Origin: Acidobacteriota bacterium
Lineage (GTDB): Bacteria > Acidobacteriota > Terriglobia > Bryobacterales > Bryobacteraceae
DNA: 64,000 bases
Assembly (NCBI GenBank): GCA_029776225.1
Contig: JAKOTR010000051.1
Location: forward strand, 1-64,000
Reading direction: 5' to 3'
The translations under genes were made by a program, and so were the position numbers. Positions 15,896 to 24,862 of the stretch are shown here, one piece after another (the first letter of the stretch is position 1; each line of letters begins with the position of its first letter). Under the pieces are notes generated by a model. It saw only the letters and a list, made by a program, of their open reading frames with translations, made no database searches and was not told where the DNA came from.

Positions 15896-17509
15896 CTATT
15901 CCGCCGCCGCCCTGGCCAGCACGACGACCGAACCCGGCGCCGCGTCCCTGTAGTAGCGCAGAAACCGCCGGGGTTCCTCCGCATTGTAGCTGTCCAGGTT
16001 CATCGCCCAGCGGTATGACACCGTTTGGAAACACAGTTCGGCGTCCACCCGGAAGGGCCCTCTTGCGCTGCCGATGTCAATGGAATAGCGTACGCGGTCT
16101 TCGCCGCCTTTGAAGTCCTCATCCTCCAGGGCGGCTCCTGTCACGGCAATCTCTCGATCCGCCGTCCGCTTATCGAATCCGCGCGGCAGCAGCCGGTTGT
16201 CCTTCAAGTACCGGACGGCGGTCAGCAGTCCTGTTGTCACCCGGTTTGCGCTGTCGCCCAGAATGGATTCGTAAATCTGCACCTCGCCGGGATTGCGAAT
16301 CTCCGTATAGTGCGGCTCAAACCGCGCGGCATCCTCGTCGTTGTCATTGCCGGTGATGGCGCCCGTTGGCGTTGGCGCCCCGGATTCGAATACCACACGG
16401 CCGTCCCGATCGCGCACCGTTACGTGCAGCCACATCCGGCGCGAAGGGTAAGCTGTCGGGAGCTTGTGTCCGCCCAGGTTCTCAACCCTCACTTCCGTTT
16501 CCAGGCGCCCTCCCCGGATCTCCGGTTTCCTGATCGAGAGTCTTGCGGTTTCCAACTGAAGAAAGGCAACCGTGCGCAGCGCCGAGGACGCCAGCTCCTG
16601 CGGAAGCGCGGTGACGCCCAACTCGCCGCGGAAGCGGTTGAGTATCCCCATCATGAAGGAATTGCCGCCCACGAAAGTGTGGCGCGATACGTCGGTTCGT
16701 GGGGCGCCGAGGACACTGGATACCGGAACAGGCTCTTCGACCGGCGGCATGTGGCATGACTGACAGCTACGGCTTCCACGGAATTCGCTGTGCAGCCACT
16801 CCTGGTAGGGCATCTGCTCGGGAAGTTCGCCGATTACCTTCTTGCCCGGCCCCAGCGCCTTGGTGATCAGCGTGTGGCAGGTGGCGCAGATTTCGCTTTC
16901 CTGGATGTGCGGCGACTGGGTGGGACGGAATCCTCCCGTGGAACTTCGCATAATCCTCGCCAGCCCGGCGTCCGGTTCGAAAGGACCGAACACGGGCCGT
17001 TCTCCCAGCTCGTTCGGTCCGGCGATTGCGAATCCGCCCACGAAGCTTTCCCGGGTCCCGAGCTTTTCTTTGCTGATCTGGTGGCAGAGCGAGCAGGAAA
17101 CGCCGTCGGCGGCCAACTGGCTGCCCCGGCCGCCCGCCAGGAAATTGAGATGTGCGAACACGACGCCCTCATGGCCGTTGGCTTTCGCTTCGTAACGGGC
17201 CATGGGCATGTGGCAGATCGAGCACTCGTCTTCGATCTCCGCGCGCCACTCCGGGTGGTCCATAGTCTCGCGCCGCACGGCTGCCTGCCAGTAAGGGTCG
17301 CGTGCCGAGTTGGCCATCATCGTGGGCCGCCAGTCGAAGCCGATCGAGACATCCTCTCCCTTCTTTGTGGTGATCCCGTTGTGGCAGGCCACACACCTGT
17401 CCGAAGTCTGGAAAATGGGCGCGGTTTTGCCGCGGGGCTCGGCGCCTGAAGCCGCCCATATGCATGCCGCGGCCGGGACGATCAAGAGCAATCTCTTCGG
17501 CATCCTCAT
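15896..17509 (-). CDS. exported pentaheme c-type cytochrome
   Basis: A 537-residue protein with a signal peptide (RLLLIVPAAACIWAASGA) and five CXXCH heme sites: C39-H43 (CVACH), 96 (CSICH), 139 (CSLCH), 208 (CATCH) and 249 (CQSCH). The pattern and following text (NGITTKKGEDVSIGFDWRPTMMANSARDPYW) resemble multiheme cytochrome-c554-like proteins of Acidobacteria. Residues about 300-500 lack hemes and look beta-rich. It is presumably a periplasmic or surface electron carrier. The chosen ATG overlaps the stop of the upstream gene in an ATGA, with GAGGG just before it. The in-frame ATG at 17515 is an alternative. Redox partner unknown. Confidence 0.82.
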   Translation of the reverse strand: MRMPKRLLLIVPAAACIWAASGAEPRGKTAPIFQTSDRCVACHNGITTKKGEDVSIGFDWRPTMMANSARDPYWQAAVRRETMDHPEWRAEIEDECSICHMPMARYEAKANGHEGVVFAHLNFLAGGRGSQLAADGVSCSLCHQISKEKLGTRESFVGGFAIAGPNELGERPVFGPFEPDAGLARIMRSSTGGFRPTQSPHIQESEICATCHTLITKALGPGKKVIGELPEQMPYQEWLHSEFRGSRSCQSCHMPPVEEPVPVSSVLGAPRTDVSRHTFVGGNSFMMGILNRFRGELGVTALPQELASSALRTVAFLQLETARLSIRKPEIRGGRLETEVRVENLGGHKLPTAYPSRRMWLHVTVRDRDGRVVFESGAPTPTGAITGNDNDEDAARFEPHYTEIRNPGEVQIYESILGDSANRVTTGLLTAVRYLKDNRLLPRGFDKRTADREIAVTGAALEDEDFKGGEDRVRYSIDIGSARGPFRVDAELCFQTVSYRWAMNLDSYNAEEPRRFLRYYRDAAPGSVVVLARAAAE

Positions 17510-18621
17510 TTCCATCCCTCGAAAAGCCCGCCGTCGAACGTGTCCCACAGCAGGTAGAAAAGGATCTGAGTTGTCCTGGGCCCGGCATTGTTGACGGGCA
17601 GCCTGACACCTATGTTTGCCCTGATGTGCTGCCGCCGGCTGAGAGTCACCTGGAACTGCGGAACGACGTCCCAGTTGACGCGCTCGCCCGTTGCCAGTTC
17701 GCGGTCGGCCAGCAGTTCCACCATGGGCGACCAGAGCCGCCCGAGCCCGCCGTCCGGCGCGAAGCTCTTGCCCACCACCGTGCGCCAGAACACCGCCCTG
17801 TTCGCATCGTCGGTGTGTGTCGGTAATTCCACGCCGCCCTGGAATTGCAGAAAGCTGTTACGCGGCAGAAGCTGGCCGTAACTGGCGAAGGTCTCAAAGA
17901 CCGTGACTCCCTTGCCCATGCCGCGCGCCGCGTCTCCGGTCGGCCACACGACCTCGCCGGCCAGGCTGAGAATGGAACCGGTCCGCAGATTGCTCAATAC
18001 CACGTGTTTATAACCCGTGACCAGGTCTCCCGCGCCGCCCATCCAACTGGTCCCGCCCGGCTTCTGCAACCGGAACGGCAGGCTTATGTCGAGCTGTCCC
18101 CGCGCTCCGAGGCGTTTTTCGTATACGAACTTGTCGGTGATGCCTGCGTTTCCCTCGGCGTTGACGGCGAAGTCCATCACCATTTCGTCCTCGGGAAACG
18201 CCTTTTCCGTGACCAGGGCGCGAGGCAGGTTCAGGTTGCCATGCGGCCAGGCCGATTCCCTGCAGAATCCGCGGACGTAGTCGATGACCCTGGCGATCTC
18301 GTCGGAGGTGAGCGCCTCGCGGAACGAGGGCATGATTTCCGAAAAACCGCGGTCCGGGCCCCCGTTGTGGATGATGGCGCTCCAGAACCGGTCCGGCTCG
18401 CGCGCGGTGGCGACGCAGTCGGTGAAATCCGGAAAAGTTGGCGGAGCCTCGAACCCCCGGCTCGCCTCGGGCGCTCCCCGTCCGTCAAATCCGTGGCAAG
18501 CCGCGCAGGCCGAGCGGAAAATTTCCCGCCCGCTTTTCTGTTCCGCAGCCTTGCCTTGCCCCAGCAACAACCCCGCGACCGCGGGGACCAGAGCGAATTC
18601 TTTCACCAGCTTCCAAAACAT
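17506..18621 (-). CDS. mono-heme cytochrome c fused to outer-membrane-like beta domain
   Basis: A 371-residue protein. After a signal peptide (LVPAVAGLLLGQGKA) a cytochrome c domain spans about 28-130 with heme site C39-A-A-C42-H43 (FRSACAACHGFDGRGAP) and a later methionine ligand candidate (EIMPSFREALTSDEIARVIDYV). Residues about 150-371 consist of alternating short strands (RGQLDISLPFRLQ, TGYKHVVLSNLRTGSILSLAGEVVWPTGD, HIRANIGVRLPVN) typical of transporter-like outer-membrane barrels. Its stop overlaps the start of the pentaheme gene, so the pair is translated together and may form an electron conduit. An extended -10 (TGGTATGCT, TATGCT on the minus strand at 18638-18633) lies 11 bases upstream, supporting this ATG over more distal starts. 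Confidence 0.78.
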   Translation of the reverse strand: MFWKLVKEFALVPAVAGLLLGQGKAAEQKSGREIFRSACAACHGFDGRGAPEASRGFEAPPTFPDFTDCVATAREPDRFWSAIIHNGGPDRGFSEIMPSFREALTSDEIARVIDYVRGFCRESAWPHGNLNLPRALVTEKAFPEDEMVMDFAVNAEGNAGITDKFVYEKRLGARGQLDISLPFRLQKPGGTSWMGGAGDLVTGYKHVVLSNLRTGSILSLAGEVVWPTGDAARGMGKGVTVFETFASYGQLLPRNSFLQFQGGVELPTHTDDANRAVFWRTVVGKSFAPDGGLGRLWSPMVELLADRELATGERVNWDVVPQFQVTLSRRQHIRANIGVRLPVNNAGPRTTQILFYLLWDTFDGGLFEGWK

Positions 18622-18734
18622 GCCGTATGCCGAGCATACCAGAGCCACCGTGCATTCTTGAAGAGTCGGGGGTCTTAATTTACGTGGATGAACCCGGGGC
18701 TGGAGAAGAGGGAAGAGCACACGTGACAGAAACA

Positions 18735-18763
18735 TTGCACGTTTTTTGCGATCAGGCTGTATA
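18735..18763 (+). promoter_or_regulatory. candidate promoter for outer-membrane protein gene
   Basis: TTGCAC at 18735-18740 and TGTATA at 18758-18763 are separated by 17 bases, a reasonable -35/-10 pair. The gene starts 46 bases further on and has a Shine-Dalgarno sequence, so this transcript would carry a normal leader. Confidence 0.4.
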
Positions 18764-18808
18764 TCCCCGGCGGAGAGGAGCGCAAGCTGGGGCTGCGAGG
18801 AGAAAGCC

Positions 18809-19342
18809 ATGCACACCTTCACGTCCGTGGGCTCCGCTCTGAAAGGCTCGGCCGCCTTTCTGTCGCTCGCCGCCCTCGCTTCCGGCCAAAACTTCCAGAT
18901 CGGAGGGATGACCGGGGGTGGCGGCGCCGTCAAGTTATTTGAGACTTCCGCCTATCACGTCGTCGCTGGTGTTGAGAGCTGTCTGTTCTGTAGCGGCCGC
19001 TTCGGGTTGGTGCTGGAATACCACCACTGGCAAAAGACCGGTTCCGGCACCGATCAACCGGTCACGCTGGATCTCGCCGCCGGCGGCGTAAGAATTCAAG
19101 GCACGGGCAGGCGAGTACGGCCGTTCGTGGATTTGTCCTTTGTTGCCGGCACGGAATTGAAAGACCGCCCGGTGATACCGTTCGACAAAACCCGCCAGGG
19201 GGTATATGGCGGCCTGCTCGGTCTCGGGGCGACGATTCCAATCACCCGCCACTGGTACGTGCGTCCGATGGTGAGGATCATCGGGCTGTCTTCAGCGGAG
19301 TACGGTGGCTTTGGTGGGGTTGGGGTGGGGTATAGTTTTTGA
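18809..19342 (+). CDS. small outer-membrane beta-barrel protein
   Basis: A 177-residue exported protein. Signal peptide (GSAAFLSLAALASGQ) then alternating hydrophobic strands with glycine turns and the terminal pattern MVRIIGLSSAEYGGFGGVGVGYSF, which ends in an aromatic residue as do many outer-membrane barrels. Two cysteines (ESCLFCSGRFG) near residue 54 form a CxxC. Size fits an OmpX/OmpA-like eight-stranded barrel. GAGGAGAAAG lies 5-12 bases before the ATG. It diverges from the cytochrome pair. Function unknown. Confidence 0.65.
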   Translation: MHTFTSVGSALKGSAAFLSLAALASGQNFQIGGMTGGGGAVKLFETSAYHVVAGVESCLFCSGRFGLVLEYHHWQKTGSGTDQPVTLDLAAGGVRIQGTGRRVRPFVDLSFVAGTELKDRPVIPFDKTRQGVYGGLLGLGATIPITRHWYVRPMVRIIGLSSAEYGGFGGVGVGYSF

Positions 19343-19404
19343 CGCCCTCCGGCCCGGGCGTGTGCGGCCCCTTGGCAACGCTCGGCCCGCAGCGTTCTTC
19401 CTAT

Positions 19405-20436
19405 CTATAGGCCGAGCTGCTCGCGGGCGTAAGCCAGGCTGCGCCGGACATTCTCATCTTCCAGCGCCCTGCGCGCTTCCGGATCCAAACCTTGCACGCC
19501 AGGCAGCGGTCCTTTCGGCTGATGTGAGCGGATCGTGCGTAAAGTTCGCGCCAGATCGCGCGCCGGCCGGTCCGGGAAAGTTACCCAATACTTCGGAGTG
19601 AAGCAAGGAATCTTGAGCGGGCTTCTTGTGTACATCTCCAGCGTGAAATTTACCTTCGGCCGTTCCTTTCTGATCTTCTCCACAATGTACTTAACATCCA
19701 CCATCCCTTGCCCCAGCGGCACCTCCACGTTCAGAAATCCCTCCTCGTATTCTTGGCCCGCAATGTCCTTTATGTGTGTGCTGACCGTGTACGGCGCCAG
19801 CCCGTCGACCAGCTCGCGGGTGTCATCGAGCAGCGCAATGTTGTTTCCAGTATCCAGGCAGGCCCCGAGGTACTCGCTGTCGTACTCCTTCATCAGCCCC
19901 ACCATCTCTTCCAGGGTCCAGTCCTTGTGATTCTCCAGCCCCAGCACAACCTTGTGTTTCTCGAGAATGGGAAGCGCCCGGGACAGGCTGGCTCTCGATC
20001 TGGCCACAAACTGCTTCCATTCTTCGAGCGTATTGAACTGCTCGTAGCGCCGCCCGCCCAAGCAAAATGCGCGCAAGCAGGACGCGCCGATCTGTTTGGC
20101 GGAGATCACAGTTCGTTCGAAAGCAGATGTGTCTTCTCCTCCGGGCAATGTAGCCCACAGTTCTATATACATCCCGAGCTGCTCCGCCCGCTCGCGGAGC
20201 TTCTTCAAGTAGGCCGGCTCGTGCGAATCCAGCGGCCCCTCAATGCCGCCGGCCCCAAACGGCACGCAAAACTCGAGGAACCCGGCAAGTCCCTTCCATC
20301 TCGGCCCGGCCGGAAAACAATCAACCGTAAGGCCCATCCGCGTCCGCGCCGCACCGCTTCCGTTACTCTCGCTCACTGCAAAGGGCATGTCTGAATTCGG
20401 TTCCTCCAGCCACCAAGAACTGGCACGAGATCTCAT
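19405..20436 (-). CDS. sugar phosphate isomerase/epimerase-like TIM barrel
   Basis: A 343-residue protein of the xylose-isomerase-like TIM barrel superfamily (IolE/hydroxypyruvate-isomerase type). Metal-ligand candidates are spread as expected: VVLGLENHKDW (Glu), YLGACLDTGNN (Asp), YTVSTHIKDI (His) and VNFTLEMYTR (Glu). It would interconvert or epimerise a sugar or polyol; the substrate cannot be read. A -10-like TAGAAT (minus strand, 20446-20441) lies four bases before the ATG, consistent with leaderless translation from this start; the in-frame ATG at 20388 is an alternative. Downstream of the glycoside hydrolase at 20498, on the same strand. Confidence 0.75.
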   Translation of the reverse strand: MRSRASSWWLEEPNSDMPFAVSESNGSGAARTRMGLTVDCFPAGPRWKGLAGFLEFCVPFGAGGIEGPLDSHEPAYLKKLRERAEQLGMYIELWATLPGGEDTSAFERTVISAKQIGASCLRAFCLGGRRYEQFNTLEEWKQFVARSRASLSRALPILEKHKVVLGLENHKDWTLEEMVGLMKEYDSEYLGACLDTGNNIALLDDTRELVDGLAPYTVSTHIKDIAGQEYEEGFLNVEVPLGQGMVDVKYIVEKIRKERPKVNFTLEMYTRSPLKIPCFTPKYWVTFPDRPARDLARTLRTIRSHQPKGPLPGVQGLDPEARRALEDENVRRSLAYAREQLGL

Positions 20437-20497
20437 CGGGATTCTATCGCCGTTCTGCCCGGCAACGGGACAAGCACCCCACGCCGGCTTCCGCGCC

Positions 20498-22690
20498 TCA
20501 GGCTTTGAAATCTACGACGTAGTACAGCGTCCGGTACTTACCGCCGTCGATTTGGAATCTGGAACGGCCGTCCGAGTGACTGACCTTGAGTTCCGCAGCG
20601 TCCGGCCTGCGGCGCCCGTCGTGGTCCAACGCGAACACCTGGCATTTGCCTTTGCGCAGGATGCTGATGGAAGCCCGCACAGGCTCAATCAGCACCGGAG
20701 CATGCCCCCGCTGCGCCACCTTTCCTTCGGGCGTTACCACCATCCCGGTATTTGCCGTCCGCGCAATCGCGAGAACCAGGAGGGAATCCGCCGTTGCTAT
20801 AGGGCGCTTCTTGTCCAGGCTCGAAACGTAGACCAGCGCGAACGGTGTCTCCACCTCGATCCAAACGTCGGAAAGGACGTGTGTCCGTCCGGAGGCGAAG
20901 CCCACGACGGCCTGAGTGCCGGGAGTGTTAATCGTGAAAAACCCGCGGCCGCTGAAATCCCAGATCAGTTGCCCGGTTTCCGAACGTGCGGTTTTCCGCT
21001 CCTCGCTAACGAACCGCGTCAGATCGGGCGCGACGGTCGGAGTGGGGCGCTTCACGAAATCGACCACCACGCGGCCCACGGCCAGCGCCACGGGCGGCAC
21101 TGTCCCGCTGAACTCCTTCACATCGCCGCGCTGGCGGATCGTATCCCGGAACCCGAGCTTGCCGGTTATCAGGTTTTCCATCGCCACTGACCGCGTCGAA
21201 ATCGTTTTCCCTTCGCGAACGTCCCCCCGATGCACCATCCGGGCCAGTACTGGAAATTGCCCCATGTCTCCCGGGGAATCCACGCCGAATTCGACCAGCG
21301 CTTCCCGCATAGTGTCGAAATCGCTCGCGAACTCGCAGGAGTAGTCCCAGCCCTGCAGTCCCATTCCATAGGCGGCGACGATCGCCGGCGCTTCGGCCTG
21401 CCAGGGATTGCCCAGCGTGCTCTTCCACTCCGAAATGCCGAAGGGGCGTGTTGCCACCTGTTGCATGCCGGCGCCCAGAATGCCGCTGCCGGGCGCGCTC
21501 ACCATCGCCCGCATGCCGCCCGAGTAGTTGTGCCGGTCTATGGGACCGACGAGGCTGTCTGAGAGCAGGTTGTAGTAGTGGCTGACGCCGATGCCGGCCT
21601 GCCAGCAGGAGCCGATGATCACCCCCTTGTACCCCGTCTCGCGAATGGCTTCTACGAACCGCGAGTAAAACTCGTTCTGCTTTTCGTGGAGGAAGAGGCA
21701 GTTGTCGAGCAAACGCTGGGGCGGCTTCCGTCCTTCGCGCACGGCCTGCTCGACTTGGGGGCTCATCGAGGTATTCGCATAGGCGGCGACGGCGCCCCGC
21801 TCCAATCCTTCGCCGGCTTCCAGAGCATCCCGCCCCCACGCGGCGAGGAGTTTCTCCTCGGTCCCGTATTTCTTCTTGAGCCACGCGGCGAACTGTTCAT
21901 GCAGCATCCGCTTATACGTGGGGCACTCGTCCATCTGGCGCTGCGTGTGGTTCCAGAAAATGTCGTCTTCGTTCTGGAGTTCGATGAAGGCCAGGCTTGG
22001 GTCGTCGGCGTAACGCCGGCCCGTCACCGTGTTCACGCGATTGAGCATGTTGACGGTGAGCCCGATGTTGAGCTTCTGGAGGTCAGGAGCGAAATTTACC
22101 AGCCCCAGCGTGCTGTGCTGCAGGTTCGGCCAGGGGAGATTCGCGTTCATGATCTCGTCGTAGGCCACGACGCGCTCGCGGTCCGCTGGCGAAAGCCGGT
22201 GGGGATAGATGTGCGACCAGCCGGTGTAAATGCCCCGGGCGGCCAGCGTGGCGCAGAAATAATCCCACTGCCTCGCGAGCGACTCGATCAAGACGAGGGA
22301 GTCGGACGGCTCGCGGATTCCCTGCCGCGGGCCGGGGCGCGTGAACTTGTGCAGCCGCACCAGGTTCACCCCGTACTTGGCGAAGCGGTCTGCGAGACGC
22401 TCGGCACGCTCTTTGGGAGGGGCAACGCGGGCGTTGCACACATTGGTGCCCCAGAATTTCACGGGAGTGCCGTCTTCGAAAACGAGACGGTCGCCGCGGG
22501 CCTGCAGAAAGCCGTGCTTGCCCGCGGGGCGGTCCAGCCAGTCGGCCATGCCGATGACGCTGGGGCCGGTGAAATCGTCCTCCGGCTCGAAAGGAAACCA
22601 GTCTGGCTGTGCCACCGGAGCGTTCTGGCCCCGGGACAGTCCGGCGGAAGCCGCCAGCGTTGCAGAGAGCAGAAAGGAGCGGCGCTTCAT
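20498..22690 (-). CDS. exported glycoside hydrolase, clan-A TIM barrel
   Basis: A 730-residue protein. The N-terminus (MKRRSFLLSATLAASAGLSRGQ) is Tat-like (RRSFL). The barrel has LVFEDGTPVKFWGTNVCNARVAPP and VNLVRLHKFTRPG near the N-terminus, the acid/base candidate in LAFIELQNEDDIFW (about residue 245) and a nucleophile candidate in FGISEWKSTLGNPWQ (about 425), the layout of GH5/GH-A hydrolases. Residues beyond about 560 are beta-rich and may bind carbohydrate. Substrate unknown; a plant or microbial polysaccharide is likely. An extended -10 (TGCTAGAAT, minus strand 22707-22699) ends eight bases before the ATG with no Shine-Dalgarno sequence. Confidence 0.75.
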   Translation of the reverse strand: MKRRSFLLSATLAASAGLSRGQNAPVAQPDWFPFEPEDDFTGPSVIGMADWLDRPAGKHGFLQARGDRLVFEDGTPVKFWGTNVCNARVAPPKERAERLADRFAKYGVNLVRLHKFTRPGPRQGIREPSDSLVLIESLARQWDYFCATLAARGIYTGWSHIYPHRLSPADRERVVAYDEIMNANLPWPNLQHSTLGLVNFAPDLQKLNIGLTVNMLNRVNTVTGRRYADDPSLAFIELQNEDDIFWNHTQRQMDECPTYKRMLHEQFAAWLKKKYGTEEKLLAAWGRDALEAGEGLERGAVAAYANTSMSPQVEQAVREGRKPPQRLLDNCLFLHEKQNEFYSRFVEAIRETGYKGVIIGSCWQAGIGVSHYYNLLSDSLVGPIDRHNYSGGMRAMVSAPGSGILGAGMQQVATRPFGISEWKSTLGNPWQAEAPAIVAAYGMGLQGWDYSCEFASDFDTMREALVEFGVDSPGDMGQFPVLARMVHRGDVREGKTISTRSVAMENLITGKLGFRDTIRQRGDVKEFSGTVPPVALAVGRVVVDFVKRPTPTVAPDLTRFVSEERKTARSETGQLIWDFSGRGFFTINTPGTQAVVGFASGRTHVLSDVWIEVETPFALVYVSSLDKKRPIATADSLLVLAIARTANTGMVVTPEGKVAQRGHAPVLIEPVRASISILRKGKCQVFALDHDGRRRPDAAELKVSHSDGRSRFQIDGGKYRTLYYVVDFKA

Positions 22691-22771
22691 GGGGCATCAT
22701 TCTAGCAACGGGGAGTTTTAAGAATTTAGGGCCTAATAGGAGTGTTGCGGGTCGATCTGCAGCAAACCGGA

Positions 22772-23645
22772 TCACGCTGAATCAGTTAGCCTTGGCTCCG
22801 CCTCCCTCCAGACCCTTTCCAAATACTGGCGCAACGCGTCCACAATGGGCTGATCCTGAAGACGGCTGATCAGAAAAGCTCGTTTCCCGGCATCCTTGAA
22901 AGAAGCTCCAACGTGGTAGTACTCAGAGCCGTCAATAACGATGAATCGGTCATGAAGCTCTCGGGTGGTCCGCACGTCAAGTTGCACGGCGGAAAACTGT
23001 TTGCGGAAGGCATTCGCTTCAAGCTTGAAGTCGGGTTTGACGGCCTCCTCCCTCGTCAGAACGTCCACTGCAGCTGGCATTGTGGGCGCCGCGCGCAGCG
23101 TTACGAAAATCGTTTTGGCAATGTACGGATCAACGATCAGGATTTGCTGGCTCGCTTGGTGCAGAATTGATTTGATCGCAACATAGGCATCGAAGAAGGT
23201 CCCGGCTGGAAAGAACCGTTCACTCAAAAGGGCATCTTGCGTCTTTAGCTCGCCATCAGCATCGATCGTCCACCCGATTTCGCTCAAGCTCTGCTCCATC
23301 TGCGTTTTCAGCTCGGGCGTGACAGCCCGCGATTGCCACACCCGCTTAGCCACGATTCGTGTGAAGCGGCCCTTCTCTTCATCCGGCAGCTTGGGATATG
23401 CCTCTTGGATCACAGGGCGGAACGCTCGAATGCGGGTTCTGTGCGAGCTTCTTGTGCACTCATCCAAAACGGGCCACTCGACAGGGATGCCGCCAAAGTC
23501 GAATCCGAATCCCCCGTTGAAAACAGCGTGGCGGAAACCGGACCCCAGGATCGTACTTGGTCATCGCGTCGCCCATGGCGCCTTTAATGCCTCCTCGATG
23601 TAGCTCAGACTCAGTCTGCTTGATCCTTCCCGCCTCGACGTTCAC
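22772..23645 (-). pseudogene. phospholipase-D-like protein, frameshifted
   Basis: The minus strand encodes a PLD-like domain in 23467-22772: SILHQASQQILIVDPYIAK and the catalytic-type RELHDRFIVIDGSEYYHVG (one H-x-D-type motif, so a single-motif family member). The same frame is open further upstream (ILGSGFRHAVFNGGFGFDFGG, to about 23550) but has no start codon before a TGA. A different frame from GTG at 23645 begins MNVEAGRIKQTESELHRGG and has a strong AAGGAAGGG ribosome binding site seven bases before it. Removing one base in the CCCC run at 23543-23546 joins the two into one protein of about 290 residues. I therefore read it as a gene broken by a one-base insertion, or a sequencing error. 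TTG at 23467 would give a 231-residue remnant. Confidence 0.6.
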
Positions 23646-23792
23646 GCCGACGCCCTTCCTTGCACGGAGGACTTTCTAGTTCCCGCGGAACGTCTGAAGG
23701 ACTGGCCGTTCTACCGAGTTAGTCAGCATTTCGCGTGAACGCCGGTTCTGCGAAGATGTCTCTGGTAAATGATACAGACGGTTGAGGGGTAT

Positions 23793-23882
23793 TGGTGCTG
23801 GAGGAGGGGGTCGAACCCTCATGCCCCGCGAAAGGGCGCGGGATTTTGAGTCCCGTGCGTCTGCCAGTTCCGCCACTCCAGC
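23793..23882 (-). tRNA. tRNA-Leu (CAA anticodon)
   Basis: On the minus strand the gene begins GCTGGAG and its partner CTCCAGC closes the seven-pair acceptor stem; discriminator A and an encoded CCA (23795-23793) follow. The loop CTCAAAA between CGGGA and TCCCG gives anticodon CAA (23848-23846). A long variable arm (CGCCCTTTCGCGGGGCATG region) and T arm GGTTCGACCCC are present, as expected for class II tRNA-Leu. Confidence 0.97.
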
Positions 23883-23976
23883 GGCCAGGCCCCGGAGGCA
23901 TGGGGCCTATAGGTAGATCCTAGCAGATCAAACCACGTTGAGGTACGGGCGCCTCCCAAACGGCGACCCAGTTGGC

Positions 23977-24846
23977 TCACTTGATGGCGCCGCGCGCCTT
24001 GAGCCAGTCTGCCAGCCGATCGGGCCAGGAGGAGAGCACCGGGTCCTTTGGCGCCAGCCCGACGCCGTGGTTCCCCTTTTCGTAGATGTGCAGCTCGGCG
24101 GGCACGCCCGCCCGGCGCAGCGCGAGATAGAACAGAACGCTGTTTTCCGGAGGCACCCCGCGGTCCGCGTCGGTGTGGAACAGAAACGTGGGCGGCGTCT
24201 GCGACGTGACCTGCTTCTCGTTAGAAAGGAATTCCGCCAGCTTCGGGTCGAAGTTCTCGCCGAGCAGGTTGGCCCGCGATCCTTTATGGACGTACTCGGT
24301 TACAAGCGACACCACTGGGTAGCAGAGAATCATGAAATCCGGGCGGCAGCTCACGCGGTCGATGGGATCGGGCGCGTCCGGATTGCCGCTATCGAAGTGA
24401 GTGCCCACGCTGGACGCCAGATGGCCGCCGGCGGAAAAGCCCCAGATGCCGATGCGGCCGGGATCGATGCGGAACTCCGACGCCAGCGCCCGCACCGTGC
24501 GGATGGCGCGCTGGGCGTCCCCGAGTTGGATCGGGTGGTGATAGCGCGGGCCGAGCCGGTAACTCAGGACGAACGCCGCGATACCGTGCCCGTTGAGCCA
24601 TTCGGCCACCTGCTTGCCCTCGTGGTCCATGGCAAGGACGCGGTAGCCTCCGCCCGGACACACCACTACAGCCGCGCCGGTGGCTTTTTCCCGCGGGGGC
24701 AGGTAAATCGCGATCGAGGGCTTGTCCTCGGGCCCGTCGCCGAGCGCGCCTGGGGCGCCCTGGGGCCATAACAGCCGGGTTTCGGGTGTCTGCGCCGCTC
24801 CGGCAGCGGCGGCCAGCAGAATGAATACAGCAGCTCGCTTCATCAT
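23977..24846 (-). CDS. exported alpha/beta hydrolase (acetyl-esterase-like)
   Basis: A 289-residue protein with a signal peptide ([16 protein letters not shown]). Alpha/beta hydrolase features: oxyanion region [18 protein letters not shown], nucleophile elbow [13 protein letters not shown] (GxSxG, serine near 144), acid candidate in [13 protein letters not shown] and catalytic histidine in [10 protein letters not shown]. This matches the BD-FAE/acetylxylan-esterase-like branch that deacetylates or de-esterifies plant polysaccharides. The start codon shares a 13-base spacer with the divergent gene at 24860; a -10-like TATGCT (minus strand 24860-24855) lies eight bases before this ATG. Confidence 0.82.
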   Translation of the reverse strand: MMKRAAVFILLAAAAGAAQTPETRLLWPQGAPGALGDGPEDKPSIAIYLPPREKATGAAVVVCPGGGYRVLAMDHEGKQVAEWLNGHGIAAFVLSYRLGPRYHHPIQLGDAQRAIRTVRALASEFRIDPGRIGIWGFSAGGHLASSVGTHFDSGNPDAPDPIDRVSCRPDFMILCYPVVSLVTEYVHKGSRANLLGENFDPKLAEFLSNEKQVTSQTPPTFLFHTDADRGVPPENSVLFYLALRRAGVPAELHIYEKGNHGVGLAPKDPVLSSWPDRLADWLKARGAIK

Positions 24847-24862
24847 ATTCTGTTAGCATATG
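24844..24862. promoter_or_regulatory. overlapping divergent leaderless promoters
   Basis: The two divergent start codons are separated by 13 bases. For the plus gene TATTCT (24846-24851) ends eight bases before its ATG and overlaps the other gene's start codon. For the minus gene TATGCT (24860-24855) ends eight bases before its ATG and overlaps the plus ATG. Each promoter's core therefore lies within the other's initiation site. Confidence 0.5.
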
